A stretch of 64,000 nt of DNA from LMUY01 sp964235495 (GTDB lineage: Bacteria; Pseudomonadota; Alphaproteobacteria; Acetobacterales; Acetobacteraceae): contig CAXSAX010000008.1 of assembly GCA_964235495.1 (NCBI GenBank), positions 1 through 64,000 on the forward strand. Reading direction: 5' to 3'. Of this stretch, positions 29,752 through 40,149 are shown piece by piece; position 1 is the stretch's first letter, and every line of letters starts with the position of its first letter. Position numbers and translations under genes: made by a program. The notes beneath the pieces are model-generated. The model did no database searches and was not told the origin of the DNA. It worked only from the letters and a program-made list of their open reading frames with translations.

Positions 29752-30751
29752 CCTGGTGCTCCGCCTGCGGACCCGGCTGGAGCCGGGAGGCGCCCTGGGG
29801 CGTGGCGTGGCACTGCTGGCGCGGCATGCTTCCCTGGCGGCGCTGCTGGCGTTGCTGGCGGTCAATGTCGTCCTCACCCCGCACTTCATCGCGTGGCAGA
29901 CCCTGAACGTGAACCTGACGCAGGTGACCACCACCATCATCGTGGCCATCGGCATGACGCTGGTGATCGCCACCGGCGGCATCGACCTGTCGGTTGGCTC
30001 CCTGATGGCGATCGCCGGAGTGCTGGCGCCGGCGATCTTCCTGGGCAAGCTCCTGGCGCTGCCCGCCTGGGCCGCCGTGCCGCTCGCGCTGGCGCTGCCG
30101 GTCGCCGTCACGGGGGCGCTTGGCTGGTGCAACGGGCTGCTGGTGACGCGCTTTGCGGTGCAGCCGATCGTGGCGACGCTGATCCTGTTCATCGCCGGCC
30201 GCGGGCTGGCGCAGGTGATGACCAACGGCCAGTTGCAGACCTTTTCCGTGCCGTCGTTCCAGGTCATCGGCCTGGGCCAGGTCGCGGGCGTGCCCGTGCA
30301 GGCGCTGCTGATGCTGGCCATCGCCGCGGCGGCGGCCTGGACGATGCGGCGCACGGTATTCGGCCGCCACGTGCTCGCGGTGGGCGGCAACGAGCGGGCG
30401 TCGCGCCTGGCCGGCATCCCGGTCGGCCGGGTGAAGCGCACCGTCTATGCCGCGAGCGGGCTGTGCGCCGGCCTGGCGGGGCTGATCGTCATCGCGATCA
30501 ACTCGTCCTCGGACTCGAACGCCGTGGGCCTGGGCATGGAGCTGGACGCCATCGCCGCCGTCGCGGTCGGCGGCACCCTGCTCAGCGGCGGCCGGGCTTC
30601 CATCGTCGGCACGGTGATCGGCGCGCTGATCATCCAGCTGGTGCGCTACATGCTGCTGGCCAACGGCGTGCCGGACGCGGCCGCCATGGTGGCTAAGGCG
30701 GGGCTGATCATCGTGGCGGTGGGGTTGCAGCGGCAGGGCCGCCGCGCGTGA
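29744..30751 (+). CDS. ytfT: YtfT-like sugar ABC permease
   Basis: A 335-residue permease of the BPD_transp_2 type with 8-10 hydrophobic segments. It has ATGGIDLSVGSLMA and VFGRHVLAVGGNERASRLAGIPVGRVK (the EAA-like cytoplasmic loop), and ends with ATPase contacts. ATG 29744 overlaps the ATPase stop by 8 nt. It overlaps yjfF by GTGA. Together with YjfF it forms the membrane channel. Confidence 0.9.
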
Positions 30752-31728
30752 CGCCCGCGCCGCGCAACAGGGGCTTGAGCGTGGCCCGCTACGGGGTCGT
30801 GGCCGCGCTGGCGCTGCTGACGCTGTTCGGCGCGTTGCGCTACGACCATTTCCTCGGCCTGTTCAACGTGGCGAGCTTCCTGCGCTACAACGCGATGTTC
30901 GCGCTGGTGTCGCTCGGCATGGCGTTTGTCATCATGACGGGCGGCATCGACCTGTCGGTGGGCGCCGTGGCCGCCCTCGGCAGCGTGACCGCCGCCCTCG
31001 CCTCGCCTTACGGGCTGGGCGCCGGATTGGCCGCGGGCCTGGCGGCGGGGCTGGCCGTGGGACTGCTGAACGGCCTGCTGATCATGCGGCTGGAAATCGT
31101 CCCGTTCATCGCGACCCTGGCCACCATGCTGGCGGCGCGCGGGACGGCGCTGCTGCTGGCGAGCAACCAGTCGGTCCCGGTGTCGTACGACACGGCGTTC
31201 ACCGAGATCGGGCAGAACGACCTGGGCGGCCTGCCGGTGCCGGCCTGGATCGCGCTCGGAGCGTTCCTGGCCGGGTCGGTGCTGCTGAACCTGACCGCGT
31301 TCGGCCGCACCGTGCTCGCGGTCGGCGGCAACGAGGACGCGACGCGTCTGATGGGCCTGCCGGCGGATCGGGTGAAGCTGGCAGCCTACGCCGGCAGCGG
31401 CGCGCTGGCCGGGCTGGCGGGCGTGATCCTGGCGGCCCAGTTCGGCGCCGGGCAGCCGGTGGAGGGGGCCGGCTGGGAGCTGTTCGCCATCTCGGCCGTG
31501 GTGGTCGGCGGCACGCTGCTGACCGGCGGCGAAGGCTCGGTCGCCACCACGCTGGCGGGCGCGCTGCTGCTGGGACTGATCCTCAACATCCTGAACTTCG
31601 AGAACGGGCGTGGCTGGATCAGCCTGTCGGCCTACTGGCAGTCGGTCATCCGCGGCCTGTTCCTGCTGGCCGTCGTGCTCATGCAGACCCGGCTCACCTC
31701 GCGCAAGCCGGTGGCGGGTCCGGCCTGA
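30748..31728 (+). CDS. yjfF: YjfF-like sugar ABC permease
   Basis: A 326-residue paralogue of the preceding permease. It has MTGGIDLSVGAVAAL and FGRTVLAVGGNEDATRLMGLPADRVK. GTG 30748 overlaps the previous stop. Its last 35 bp overlap the 3' end of the patatin-like gene on the other strand. The pair of different permeases with a YtfQ/R homologue is the galactofuranose-importer arrangement. Confidence 0.9.
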   Translation: MTPAPRNRGLSVARYGVVAALALLTLFGALRYDHFLGLFNVASFLRYNAMFALVSLGMAFVIMTGGIDLSVGAVAALGSVTAALASPYGLGAGLAAGLAAGLAVGLLNGLLIMRLEIVPFIATLATMLAARGTALLLASNQSVPVSYDTAFTEIGQNDLGGLPVPAWIALGAFLAGSVLLNLTAFGRTVLAVGGNEDATRLMGLPADRVKLAAYAGSGALAGLAGVILAAQFGAGQPVEGAGWELFAISAVVVGGTLLTGGEGSVATTLAGALLLGLILNILNFENGRGWISLSAYWQSVIRGLFLLAVVLMQTRLTSRKPVAGPA

Positions 31729-34528
31729 CCGCCTGCCGCTCCGCCTCGGTGAACAGCCCATCCAGCCCCGTCGCCAGGCCGCCCGCCACTTGGTCCATCT
31801 GCCAGCGCCCCAGCTTGCGGTAGCTCTCGAAACGGCTTTCCGTGAACCATTGCTCAAGCGTGCTGTTGTGCGGAAAGCCCGCATCCGACAAGCCATAGGC
31901 GCGCACGTCGGCCGGGATGCCGGGCAGGAAGCTCGGCTTGAGGTAGATCAGCACCCCACGGGCCGGTTCTCCGGTCCCGCCGCAGGCCGCCGGGTAGGTG
32001 ATGTCTCCCATGGCGAAGCCCAGCGCGCCGGCGGCTTGCGCCGGGTCCTGGGCGAGGGCGGCGCGGGAGAAGATGCGCATCGGCCGCATTGCCACTTCTG
32101 CGCCAAGGTCGATCCGGGCCTTGCGGATGGCGTTGCCCAGGTCGAAGAACGCGCAGTCGCCATCCTCGCCCGCGTCCACCAGCACGATCTGGCGGCAGCG
32201 GCGGCGCAGCATCTCGTACAGGCCGAGGTTCTCGAAATGCCCGCCATCCGACAGGTACACCGCCTGCCGCGCATCGCTGGACGTGCCCACCAGCTCGTTG
32301 AGGATGGCCAGGATGGAGTTGTCCGGCTTGGCGAGGCGGATTTGCCCGGCGGTGGCGGTGGCCGGGTTGGGCAGCCAGACGCCGAGGCGGACGTTGAATA
32401 GCGTCATCACGAACGCCGTCAGCCGCGAGGAGTGGTAGCCCTAGTTGGGGCTGGCCGCGGCACCCGACACCGTCAGCATGTTGCCGAGATGCACGCCCTC
32501 GCGGCTTCGGCCGATGTCGAAGCTGTTTTCCATTCCGGCATAGTCCTCGGTGCTTACGAAGGCGCCGAGCGGTCCGGCCGCGTCCTGCCTCCCGGCTCCC
32601 GGCTTGCGCAGCGAGGCTGCGCCGCATCGCAGCGGCGTCGCGGTGAAGCTCTCGGCCTTGCGCTCGGACCAGGCGGTGTTGCTGGTCGAGGTCACGTTGA
32701 GCGTCATGTTGATCACCGGGAACAGGCGCTGCCCGGCGGCAGCCGCGCGCAGCAGCTTGAGCGGCGGATTGTCCGCCGGGTCGAACCCGGTGAAGGGGTC
32801 AGGATCGCGGCGGCCCCGGGCGGAGCCAAGGAATGCCCGGGTCAGCCGGTTGCGGTAGAAGGCGTGCAGCGAGAAGCGGTTGACGTTGATGCCGCCGAAC
32901 AGCGCCACCAGCGCCACGAGTGCCGTAGCCAGGACGGCTTGCAGGCCCAGCACCCGAGCCTGGGGCGTGCCGGCTCCCACCGTATGGGCCTGGATCTGGC
33001 CCAGGCCGGTTTGCAGCAGGCTGCCGGCCACGGCGAACAGCCCGGCCGCGAAGGCCGCGCAGAGCCCGTCCAGCACGGCCGTCCGCCAGGTCAGCGCGCG
33101 CGCCACCAGCGCCTCGACCTGCGCGGACAGCACCTTGCCGAGCCACGCGACCGCGCCCCCCAGCAGCGTCGTGCCGGCGGTGGCCAGCAGCAGGGGCGAG
33201 CCTTGCAGCGACCCGCTCGCCGCCGTTCGCGGCTGCACCAGCAAGCCGAACAGCGGCGGGAACTCCAGGCAGCACAGCGCCAGCGCCGTCCAGATCATGC
33301 CGACCTGCAGCAGGATGCCGCTGACCCGGGCGAGCCATTCCCGATCCAGGTCCGCCAGCAGCGCCTCGCGGCGGAAACCGACAAAGAACGTCGTTTGCAG
33401 CACGTGCAGGACAAGCAGGCCGAGCGGGAGCAGCGCCAGCCCCGTCGCGGCATCCGGCAGCAGCCGTGCGGCGGATGAGTGGAGCGAGCCGCCGGGCGCT
33501 GCAAGCCGCAGCCCGAACCAGGTCAGCGCCGCCGTGCAAAGCGTTGCGGCGCACCAGCGCAGGAAATTCGCCCGGTACGGCGCCCGCAGCGTCCCGCTTG
33601 CGCTCAAGGCCCAGGCTAGGCCGTATCCTGCCGCCACCGCCATGGCGTAAAGCCCCGGGATCACCCACTCCTCAAGCGCCAGCGCGCTGGCCTGGCCGGA
33701 AGGTGCTGCGTGCTGCCGAAATCCATACCCTGCCGAGACCGGAATCAGCAGCGACCAGGCCACTGCCGGAACAACCACCTGCCAGCCGATGCGGCAGGGC
33801 GTCGCAAACTCCGGCGGTGGGCCGGCGCGCTGGCTCGGCAGCAGCGTGCAGCCGCGCCAGGCTGCCAGGAACAGCGCAAGTCCCCCGGCCGCCAGGCAGG
33901 CAATGTCCGCCTCGATGCTGTCCTGGGCCGCGGCGATAGCCGTCCGGTCGATCACTGGCAGGAGCGCCAGCAACAGGAACAGCGGGGTGAACACCATCCA
34001 GTTCAGGATCAGGTTGCGTACGTAGAGCGCCACGGCGGCCCAGGCGTCGAACGAGAGCGGGCCGGCTTGCGGGACAAGGTAGTTCGTATACGCCCGCAGC
34101 CGCCGCAACGGCTCGAAGCCGGACGCCGCCAGCTTATCCTGAAACGCGTCCATCCCGCCCGGCGCAGCCTCGGCAGCCGCCGTGTGCAGCCAGCCGGCGA
34201 TGTATCCGCCGCCGGACACGGTGGACAGGTAATCGAACGCGTTGAGCAGCCGCCGCTCCGCCAGGGATTGCACCACGCCGAGGCAGAAGGCGGCGCTGCG
34301 GATGCCCCCACCCGACAGGCAAAGCGCCGTAAGCCGCAGCCGGTCCGCGCGCTCAGCGGCGGCGCCATCCCCGCATGCGTCCGCATCCACGCGACGCTGC
34401 GCGACGGCGCCGAGCTCCTCCAGCAGCATCGCCTCCGTCCCGGAGGTGTCCGCCCGGTTGCTATCCGGGTACGCCCCGAATGGCAGCAGCCGTGCCAGCA
34501 GCCCGGGCTTGCGCGGCGGACTGGCCAT
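31694..34528 (-). pseudogene. Patatin-like phospholipase interrupted by an in-frame amber codon
   Basis: A large patatin-family membrane protein. Residues 1-695 (to 32441) contain the oxyanion loop GGGIRSA (73-79), nucleophile Ser105 in TVSGGGY and about ten membrane segments. A TAG at 32441-32443 then interrupts the frame, exactly within SPN*GYHSS. The same frame continues without a gap to 31694 (MTLFNVRLG…, catalytic Asp761 in SDGGHFEN), 944 codons in total. The family reads straight through this point with a Met or Gln. Without read-through the product lacks the catalytic Asp. It lies 3 nt after pheA and overlaps yjfF at its 3' end. Confidence 0.8.
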
Positions 34529-34531
34529 GAC

Positions 34532-35377
34532 TCAGGCCTTGCGGCCGTCCTCCAGCCGCCGGGCCGCCCCCGGATAGACCCCCAGCACCCGGATTTCCTG
34601 CGAGAAGAAGCCCAGTTCCTCCAAGGCCAGCGCCAGGTTCGAGTGCTCCGGGTGGCCTTCCACGTCGCACAGGAACTGCGTCGCAGTGAATTCACCGGCC
34701 AGCATGTAGCTTTCCAGCTTGGTCAGGTTCACCCCGTTGGTGGCGAACCCGCCCAGCCCCTTGTACAGCGCAGCCGGCACGTTGCGGACGCGGAAGACAA
34801 AGGTGGTCAGCGTGTTCGCAGCGTCCGGCAAGGGGCGCCGCGGCTGGGCGGCGGCGATGTAGAATCGCGTGGTGTTGTGCGCCGAATCCTCCACGTTGGC
34901 CCGCAGCACCGCCAGCCCATACAGCTCCGCCGCCAGCGCCGACGCGATCGCCGCGTCCGCCGGGTCGCCTCGTTGGGCCACCATCTGCGCGGACCCGGCG
35001 GTGTCCGCCTCCACCACCGCCTGCGCGCCCAGCTCGCGGACGATGCGGCGCACCTGGCCCAGCGCCACCGCGTGGCTGTGCACCCGGCGCACCCCCGCCA
35101 GCGTGGCGCCTAGCACGCCCAGCAGGCAGTGCTCCACGCGCTGGAAGTGCTCGCCCACGATGTGCAGGCCGCTGCCGGGCAGCATCGCGTGGATGTCCGG
35201 CACCCGGCCGGCCAGGCTGTTCTCGCACGGCAGCATGGCCAACTCGGCCGCACCGGAGCGCACGGCATCCATCGCGGCCTCGAAGGTGTCGCACGGCAGC
35301 GTGGGCCGGCCGGGCAGGGCGGCGCGGCAGGCCAGGTCCGAGTAAGCGCCGGGGCGGCCCTGGAACGAGACGGTCAT
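34532..35377 (-). CDS. pheA: Prephenate dehydratase with ACT domain
   Basis: A 281-residue monofunctional prephenate dehydratase. The catalytic domain spans about 1-185, with FQGRPGAYSDLA and HNTTRFYI (the TRF catalytic motif). An ACT regulatory domain follows (about 195-275) with KLESYM in place of the Phe-binding ESRP. It makes phenylpyruvate for phenylalanine synthesis and is probably feedback inhibited by Phe. It overlaps kdsB by 4 nt (ATGA) and is followed directly by the patatin-like gene. Confidence 0.94.
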   Translation of the reverse strand: MTVSFQGRPGAYSDLACRAALPGRPTLPCDTFEAAMDAVRSGAAELAMLPCENSLAGRVPDIHAMLPGSGLHIVGEHFQRVEHCLLGVLGATLAGVRRVHSHAVALGQVRRIVRELGAQAVVEADTAGSAQMVAQRGDPADAAIASALAAELYGLAVLRANVEDSAHNTTRFYIAAAQPRRPLPDAANTLTTFVFRVRNVPAALYKGLGGFATNGVNLTKLESYMLAGEFTATQFLCDVEGHPEHSNLALALEELGFFSQEIRVLGVYPGAARRLEDGRKA

Positions 35378-36102
35378 GCCAGCAACGCCCGGGCGCGTTC
35401 GAGGTCGGCCGGGGTGTCCACGCCGAACGGGCCGTGCGGCACCCGGGTGCAGGCGATCCGCATCCCCCCTTCCAGCGCGCGCAGCTGTTCGAGGCCTTCC
35501 CGCCGTTCCAGCGCGCTCGGCGGAAGCGCCACGAACCGGGCCAGGGCGTCGCGGCGGAAGGCGTAGAGGCCGATGTGGTGCCAGAGCGGGCCATCGCCGG
35601 ACGGCACCGGCGCGCGGGAGAAATATAGCGCGCGCGCCATCGCCGCCCCGGCCTCGAAGGCGCAGGCCGCCTTGACGAATGACGGGTTGGCCGCCTCCCC
35701 GGCATCCGTGATGGGGGTGACGAGGGTGGCGATGTCGATGGCCGGGTCCGCCAATGGGGCGAGCACCGCCCGCAGCGCCGCCGGGTCCAGGGTGGGGGTG
35801 TCACCCTGCACGTTCACCACGGCATCGTGCCGCCCGTCCGGGTCCAGCAGGGCCAGGGCGGCGTGCACCCGGTCGGAGCCGGAGGGCAGCGCCGGGTCGG
35901 TGAGCACGGCGGTGCCGCCAGCGTCGCGCACCGCCTCCGCGATGGCGGCGTCCGCGCAGGCGACGGCCACCGGGCCGATGTCGGCGGCCTCTGCCCGGCG
36001 CAGCACGTGGACGACCATGGGCAGCCCGGCGATCAGCGCGAGCGGCTTGCCCGGCAGGCGGGTGGAGGCCATGCGGGCGGGAATGATGACGATCGGGTTC
36101 AA
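35374..36102 (-). CDS. kdsB: 3-deoxy-manno-octulosonate cytidylyltransferase
   Basis: A 242-residue KdsB. Characteristic motifs are IPARMASTRLPGKPL, NVQGDTP and HHIGLYAFRR. It activates Kdo as CMP-Kdo for lipopolysaccharide core. The start is TTG 36102 (LNPIVIIPARMAS…), because the family begins one or two residues before IVIIPAR; an internal ATG would delete the nucleotide-binding loop. It leads the kdsB-pheA pair and overlaps pheA by 4 nt. Confidence 0.92.
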   Translation of the reverse strand: MNPIVIIPARMASTRLPGKPLALIAGLPMVVHVLRRAEAADIGPVAVACADAAIAEAVRDAGGTAVLTDPALPSGSDRVHAALALLDPDGRHDAVVNVQGDTPTLDPAALRAVLAPLADPAIDIATLVTPITDAGEAANPSFVKAACAFEAGAAMARALYFSRAPVPSGDGPLWHHIGLYAFRRDALARFVALPPSALERREGLEQLRALEGGMRIACTRVPHGPFGVDTPADLERARALLA

Positions 36103-36195
36103 CGGGTGCTCGGCGTGTTGGCAAGGGTGGCAGCGCAGATTAGGTATGCCCCCGGTCGGGCGCAAACTGCGCCGAACGGACGGGAGTGCCGGTGC

Positions 36196-36480
36196 ATGGT
36201 ACGGTTGATGGGCGTGATGCTGCTGGCCTTGGCGCCCGCAGTGGCGGTGGCGCAGCAGCCGGGCGCCTCGCCGGGCACGCTGAAGTCTATGCCTGGGAGC
36301 ACCCAGGGCGCCATGGGGCAGGGCGGCGCGCAAGGCCAGCAGGTAGGCCAGCCGTCGGCCAACGAGAATCAGTCCCAGATGCAGACCAACAACTCGCAGC
36401 AGCCGCCGGGCGTGACCGTGCTGCCGCCCACCTCGGACTCGCAGAAGATGCCGAACCCGATGCCGGAGCTGTCGCGGTAG
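36196..36480 (+). CDS. Hypothetical secreted Gln/Pro/Gly-rich protein
   Basis: A 94-residue protein with a signal peptide (MVRLMGVMLLALAPAVAVAQ), then a low-complexity mature part rich in Gln, Gly, Asn, Ser and Pro (GQGGAQGQQVGQ, MQTNNSQQPP). No domain is recognised. It ends at TAG 36478-36480, exactly where the HisN-like frame becomes coding, so the two may be coupled. Confidence 0.55.
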   Translation: MVRLMGVMLLALAPAVAVAQQPGASPGTLKSMPGSTQGAMGQGGAQGQQVGQPSANENQSQMQTNNSQQPPGVTVLPPTSDSQKMPNPMPELSR

Positions 36481-37265
36481 TCTTCTACGCGGCCATCGCG
36501 GCGGCGGAGGCGGCTGCGGACGCGGCGGGCGCTGCGATCCGCCCCTGGTTCCGCGCCGGGACGGCCGCGGAGCTGAAAAGCGACAACAGCCCCGTCACCG
36601 CCGCCGACCGGGAAGCCGAGGCGGCCATGCGGGCGGTGCTGACGGGCCGCTTTCCCGACCATGCCATCCTGGGCGAGGAAGCCGGTGAGGACCGTGCGGG
36701 CGCGCGGTTCCGCTGGGTGCTGGACCCGATCGACGGCACCCGCGCCTTCATCACCGGGCGCCCCCAGTTCGGCACGCTGGTGGCGCTGCTGGACGGCGAT
36801 GCCCCTGTGCTCGGCCTGATCGACCAGCCCATCACCGGGGAGCGTTGGCTCGGCGTCCCGGGCCGGCCCACCCGGTTCCGCGGCGCGTATGGCCGCGCCG
36901 GTTGCCGGCGCTGCGCGGACTTGGCGCAGGCGGAGCTGAGCTGCACCTCGCCCGCGATCTTTCGCCCTTCCGAGACGGCGCGGTGGCAACGGCTGGCCGG
37001 GTGCGTGCGCCGGGTGTCCTGGGGCGGCGACTGCTACGCCTACGGGCTGCTGGCGCTGGGGCAGATCGACGTGGTGGCGGAGGCGACGATGCAGCCATGG
37101 GACTGGGCGGCGCTGGTCCCCGTGGTGACGGGCGCCGGCGGCAGCATCACCGACTGGGCCGGCCAGCCGCTCCGCCCGGGCGGCGACGGCACCGTGCTGG
37201 CGCTGGGCGACCCGGCGCTGCTGCCTGCCGCCTTGGCCGCCTTGGGAGAATCCTCATGCGCCTGA
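36480..37265 (+). CDS. hisN: HisN-like inositol monophosphatase family phosphatase, start unclear
   Basis: About 261 residues of an inositol monophosphatase-family enzyme, most like alphaproteobacterial histidinol-phosphatase. Motifs are SDNSPVTAADREAE, GEEAGEDR, DPIDGTRAF (metal-binding DxxD) and QPWDWAALVP. No ATG, GTG or TTG lies in frame between GTG 36186 and ATG 36627. The domain needs residues well before 36627, so the real start is either a non-standard codon near 36477-36483, beside the previous stop, or the distant GTG 36186. The start given is the approximate edge of homology. It overlaps yejA by 10 nt. Confidence 0.75.
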   Translation, partial: VFYAAIAAAEAAADAAGAAIRPWFRAGTAAELKSDNSPVTAADREAEAAMRAVLTGRFPDHAILGEEAGEDRAGARFRWVLDPIDGTRAFITGRPQFGTLVALLDGDAPVLGLIDQPITGERWLGVPGRPTRFRGAYGRAGCRRCADLAQAELSCTSPAIFRPSETARWQRLAGCVRRVSWGGDCYAYGLLALGQIDVVAEATMQPWDWAALVPVVTGAGGSITDWAGQPLRPGGDGTVLALGDPALLPAALAALGESSCA

Positions 37266-39064
37266 TCGCGTTGCTGGCCATGATGCTGGCCGCGGCCCCC
37301 GCGGTGGCCGAGCCGACCTACGGCCTCTCGCTGCTCGGCGCGCTGCAGCTGCCGCCGGACTACACCCACTTCCCCGACGCCGATCCGGACGCGCTCAAGG
37401 GTGGCACCGTGTCGCTGGCGGCGGTGGGCAGCTTCGACAGCCTCAACCCGTTCATCATCCGCGGCTCGCCCGCCAGCGGGGTGGGCCGGGTGTGGGACAC
37501 GCTGATGGTGGACGACCCGGACCAGCCGCTCTCCACCGGCGCCTACGTCCACCTGGCCCAATCGGTCGAGGTGGCGACCGACCGCCGCTCCGTCACCTTC
37601 GTGCTGCGGCCGGAGGCGCATTTCAATGACGGCACGCCCGTGCTGGCGTCGGACGTGGTGTGGTCGTTCAACACGCTGCGGGAGCAGGGCCAGCCGTTCT
37701 GGCGCACCTACTGGGCCGACGTGGCGGACGTGCAGGCGACAGATGCGCGCACGGTGGTGTTCCACTTCAAGACCGACGGCAACCGCGAGCTGCCGCTGAT
37801 CGTGGGGCAGTTGCCGGTGCTGCCGGAGCACTGGTGGAAGGGCCGCGACTTCTCCGCTCCGCTGACCGACCCGCCGGTCGGCAGCGGCCCCTACCGGGTG
37901 GGCCGGGTCGAGTTCGGCAGGACCATCGAGTATGAGCGCGTGCCGGATTGGTGGGCCGCCGCCCTGCCCACCGGGCGCGGCCTTAACAACTTCGACACCA
38001 TCCGCACCGAGTATTTCCGCGACCCGACGGTGGCGTTCGAGGCGTTCAAGGCCGGCCAGGTGGATTTCCGGGTGGAGAACGTCGCCAAGAACTGGGCCAC
38101 CAGCTACAATTTCCCCGCCGTGGGGAAGGGGCTGGTGAAGCTGGAATCGTTGCCCGAACGGCTGCCGACCGGGATGCAGGCCTTCGCCATGAACACCCGC
38201 CGCCCCGTGTTCAGCGACATCCGCGTCCGCCAGGCGATGGACGAGGTGTTCGACTTTCAGTGGATGAACAAGAATCTGTTCTACGGCAGCTACACCCGCA
38301 CCGAGAGCTACTTCAGCAGCAGCGAGTTCGCCTCCTCCGGCGTGCCGCAAGGCGCCGAGCTGGCACTGCTGGAGCCATATCGCGCCCAGCTGCCGCCTGA
38401 GCTGTTCACCACGCCCTTCGCCCTGCCGGTGACCGATGGCTCCGGCAATAACCGCGACGGCCTGCGCCGGGCGCTGGCCCTGCTAGAGCAGGCAGGCTGG
38501 ACGGTGCGTGACCGCAAGCTGGTCAACGCCGCCGGGCAGCAGATGAGCTTCGAGATTCTGCTGGACCAGCCGGCGTTCGAGCGCATAGGCCTGCCCTACG
38601 TGCAGTGGCTCGGCCGCCTCGGCATCGACGTGCGGCTGCGCACCGTGGACCCGGCGCAGTACGAGAAGCGCATGGACGAGCTGGATTTCGACATGGCCGT
38701 GGCAAGCATTCCGGAGACGGAGTCGCTGGGCAACGAGCAGGTGGATTACTGGACTTGCCGCAGCGCCAACCTGCCCGGCACCCGCAACGTCGCCGGCGTG
38801 TGCAGCCCCGTGGTGGACGCGATGGTGGCCAAGCTGCTGCAGGCCGCCGACCGCACCGACCTGATCACGGCGGCGCACGCGCTGGACCGGGTGCTGCTGT
38901 GGGGCTGGTACATGGTGTCGCAATGGCACGTGCAGGAACTGCACGTCGCATATTGGAACCGCTTCGGCCACCCCAGCCAGCCGGTCCGCACCGGGCTCGA
39001 CTTCGCCGCCTGGTGGGTGGACCCGGCGCTCGCCGCCGCCACGGACGCCGCGCGGAGTCACTGA
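37256..39064 (+). CDS. yejA: Peptide ABC transporter substrate-binding protein YejA
   Basis: A 602-residue SBP_bac_5-type binding protein. A signal peptide (MRLIALLAMMLAAAPAVAE) is followed by features of the YejA group: YGLSLLGALQLPPDYTHFPDADPDA, FDSLNPFIIRG, and late YWNRFGHPSQP. It captures microcin-C-like or other short peptides in the periplasm. ATG 37256 has GGGAGA 6 nt upstream. Its stop overlaps the yejB start (TGATG). Confidence 0.92.
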   Translation: MRLIALLAMMLAAAPAVAEPTYGLSLLGALQLPPDYTHFPDADPDALKGGTVSLAAVGSFDSLNPFIIRGSPASGVGRVWDTLMVDDPDQPLSTGAYVHLAQSVEVATDRRSVTFVLRPEAHFNDGTPVLASDVVWSFNTLREQGQPFWRTYWADVADVQATDARTVVFHFKTDGNRELPLIVGQLPVLPEHWWKGRDFSAPLTDPPVGSGPYRVGRVEFGRTIEYERVPDWWAAALPTGRGLNNFDTIRTEYFRDPTVAFEAFKAGQVDFRVENVAKNWATSYNFPAVGKGLVKLESLPERLPTGMQAFAMNTRRPVFSDIRVRQAMDEVFDFQWMNKNLFYGSYTRTESYFSSSEFASSGVPQGAELALLEPYRAQLPPELFTTPFALPVTDGSGNNRDGLRRALALLEQAGWTVRDRKLVNAAGQQMSFEILLDQPAFERIGLPYVQWLGRLGIDVRLRTVDPAQYEKRMDELDFDMAVASIPETESLGNEQVDYWTCRSANLPGTRNVAGVCSPVVDAMVAKLLQAADRTDLITAAHALDRVLLWGWYMVSQWHVQELHVAYWNRFGHPSQPVRTGLDFAAWWVDPALAAATDAARSH

Positions 39065-40149
39065 TGGGCGGCTACCTGCTGCGCCGCCTGTTGCTGGTGT
39101 TGCCGACGCTGTTCGGCACCATCACCATCAACTTCGCCGTGGTGCAGCTGGCGCCGGGCGGCCCGGTGGAGCAGATGCTGGCCGACCTGCGCGGCCAGAC
39201 CGACGCGCTGAGCCGGGTGACCGGCGGCGGCTCGGACGTGATGCAGCCCGCCGGCGACCAGGCCAGCGGCGGCTACCGCGGCCGGCGTGGGCTGGACCCG
39301 CAGACGGTGGCGCAGATCCGCCACCAGTTCGGCTTCGACAAGCCGCCGCTCACGCGATACCTGGAGATGATCGGTTCCTACCTGCGGTTCGATTTCGGCC
39401 GCTCCTTCTTCCGTGGCGACACGGTGCTGCACCTGGTGTTGCAGCGTCTGCCGGTGAGCGTGTCGATCGGGCTGTGGTCCACCCTGCTGATCTACGCCGT
39501 GTCCATCCCGCTCGGCATCGCCAAGGCGGTGCGCGACGGCAGCCGGTTCGACGTCGCGACCTCGGCGGCGGTGCTGGTGGGCTATGCGGTGCCGGGCTTC
39601 CTGTTCGCCATCCTGCTGGTGGTGCTGTTCGCCGGCGGCTCGTTCGTGGACTGGTTTCCGCTGCGCGGGCTGACTAGCCAGGGAAGCGCCGCCTGGCCCT
39701 GGCCGCAGCGGGCCGCAGACTACGCCTGGCACATGGTGCTGCCCACGGTGGCGCTGGTCGCGGGCGGGTTCGCCAGCCTCACCATCCTGACCAAGAACTG
39801 CTTCATGGACGAGATCGGCAAGCAGTACGTGCTGACCGCGCGGGCGAAGGGCGCGGGCGAGGGCCGGGTGCTGTACGGCCACGTGTTCCGCAACGCGATG
39901 CTGCTGATCGTGGCCGGGTTCCCGGCGGCGTTCATCGGCATCCTGTTCTCCTCGGCGCTGCTGGTAGAGATCATCTTCTCGCTGGACGGGCTCGGGCTGC
40001 TGGGCTTCGACAGCGCGATCCGGCGCGACTACCCGGTGATGTTCGGCACGCTCTACCTGTTCACCCTGCTCGGGCTGGTGATGCAGATCGTGGGGGACAT
40101 GATGTACACCCTGGTCGATCCGCGGATCGACTTCGAGCGGCGGGAGTGA
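39064..40149 (+). CDS. yejB: Peptide ABC permease YejB
   Basis: A 361-residue inner-membrane permease. MGGYLLRRLLLVLPTLFG is the conserved N-terminal helix, and ARAKGAGEGRVLYGHVFRNAML is the ATPase-docking loop (EAA-like). Length is typical of YejB. TGATG overlap with yejA and GTGA with yejE. Part of yejABEF, which is one transcript here. Confidence 0.92.
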   Translation: MGGYLLRRLLLVLPTLFGTITINFAVVQLAPGGPVEQMLADLRGQTDALSRVTGGGSDVMQPAGDQASGGYRGRRGLDPQTVAQIRHQFGFDKPPLTRYLEMIGSYLRFDFGRSFFRGDTVLHLVLQRLPVSVSIGLWSTLLIYAVSIPLGIAKAVRDGSRFDVATSAAVLVGYAVPGFLFAILLVVLFAGGSFVDWFPLRGLTSQGSAAWPWPQRAADYAWHMVLPTVALVAGGFASLTILTKNCFMDEIGKQYVLTARAKGAGEGRVLYGHVFRNAMLLIVAGFPAAFIGILFSSALLVEIIFSLDGLGLLGFDSAIRRDYPVMFGTLYLFTLLGLVMQIVGDMMYTLVDPRIDFERRE

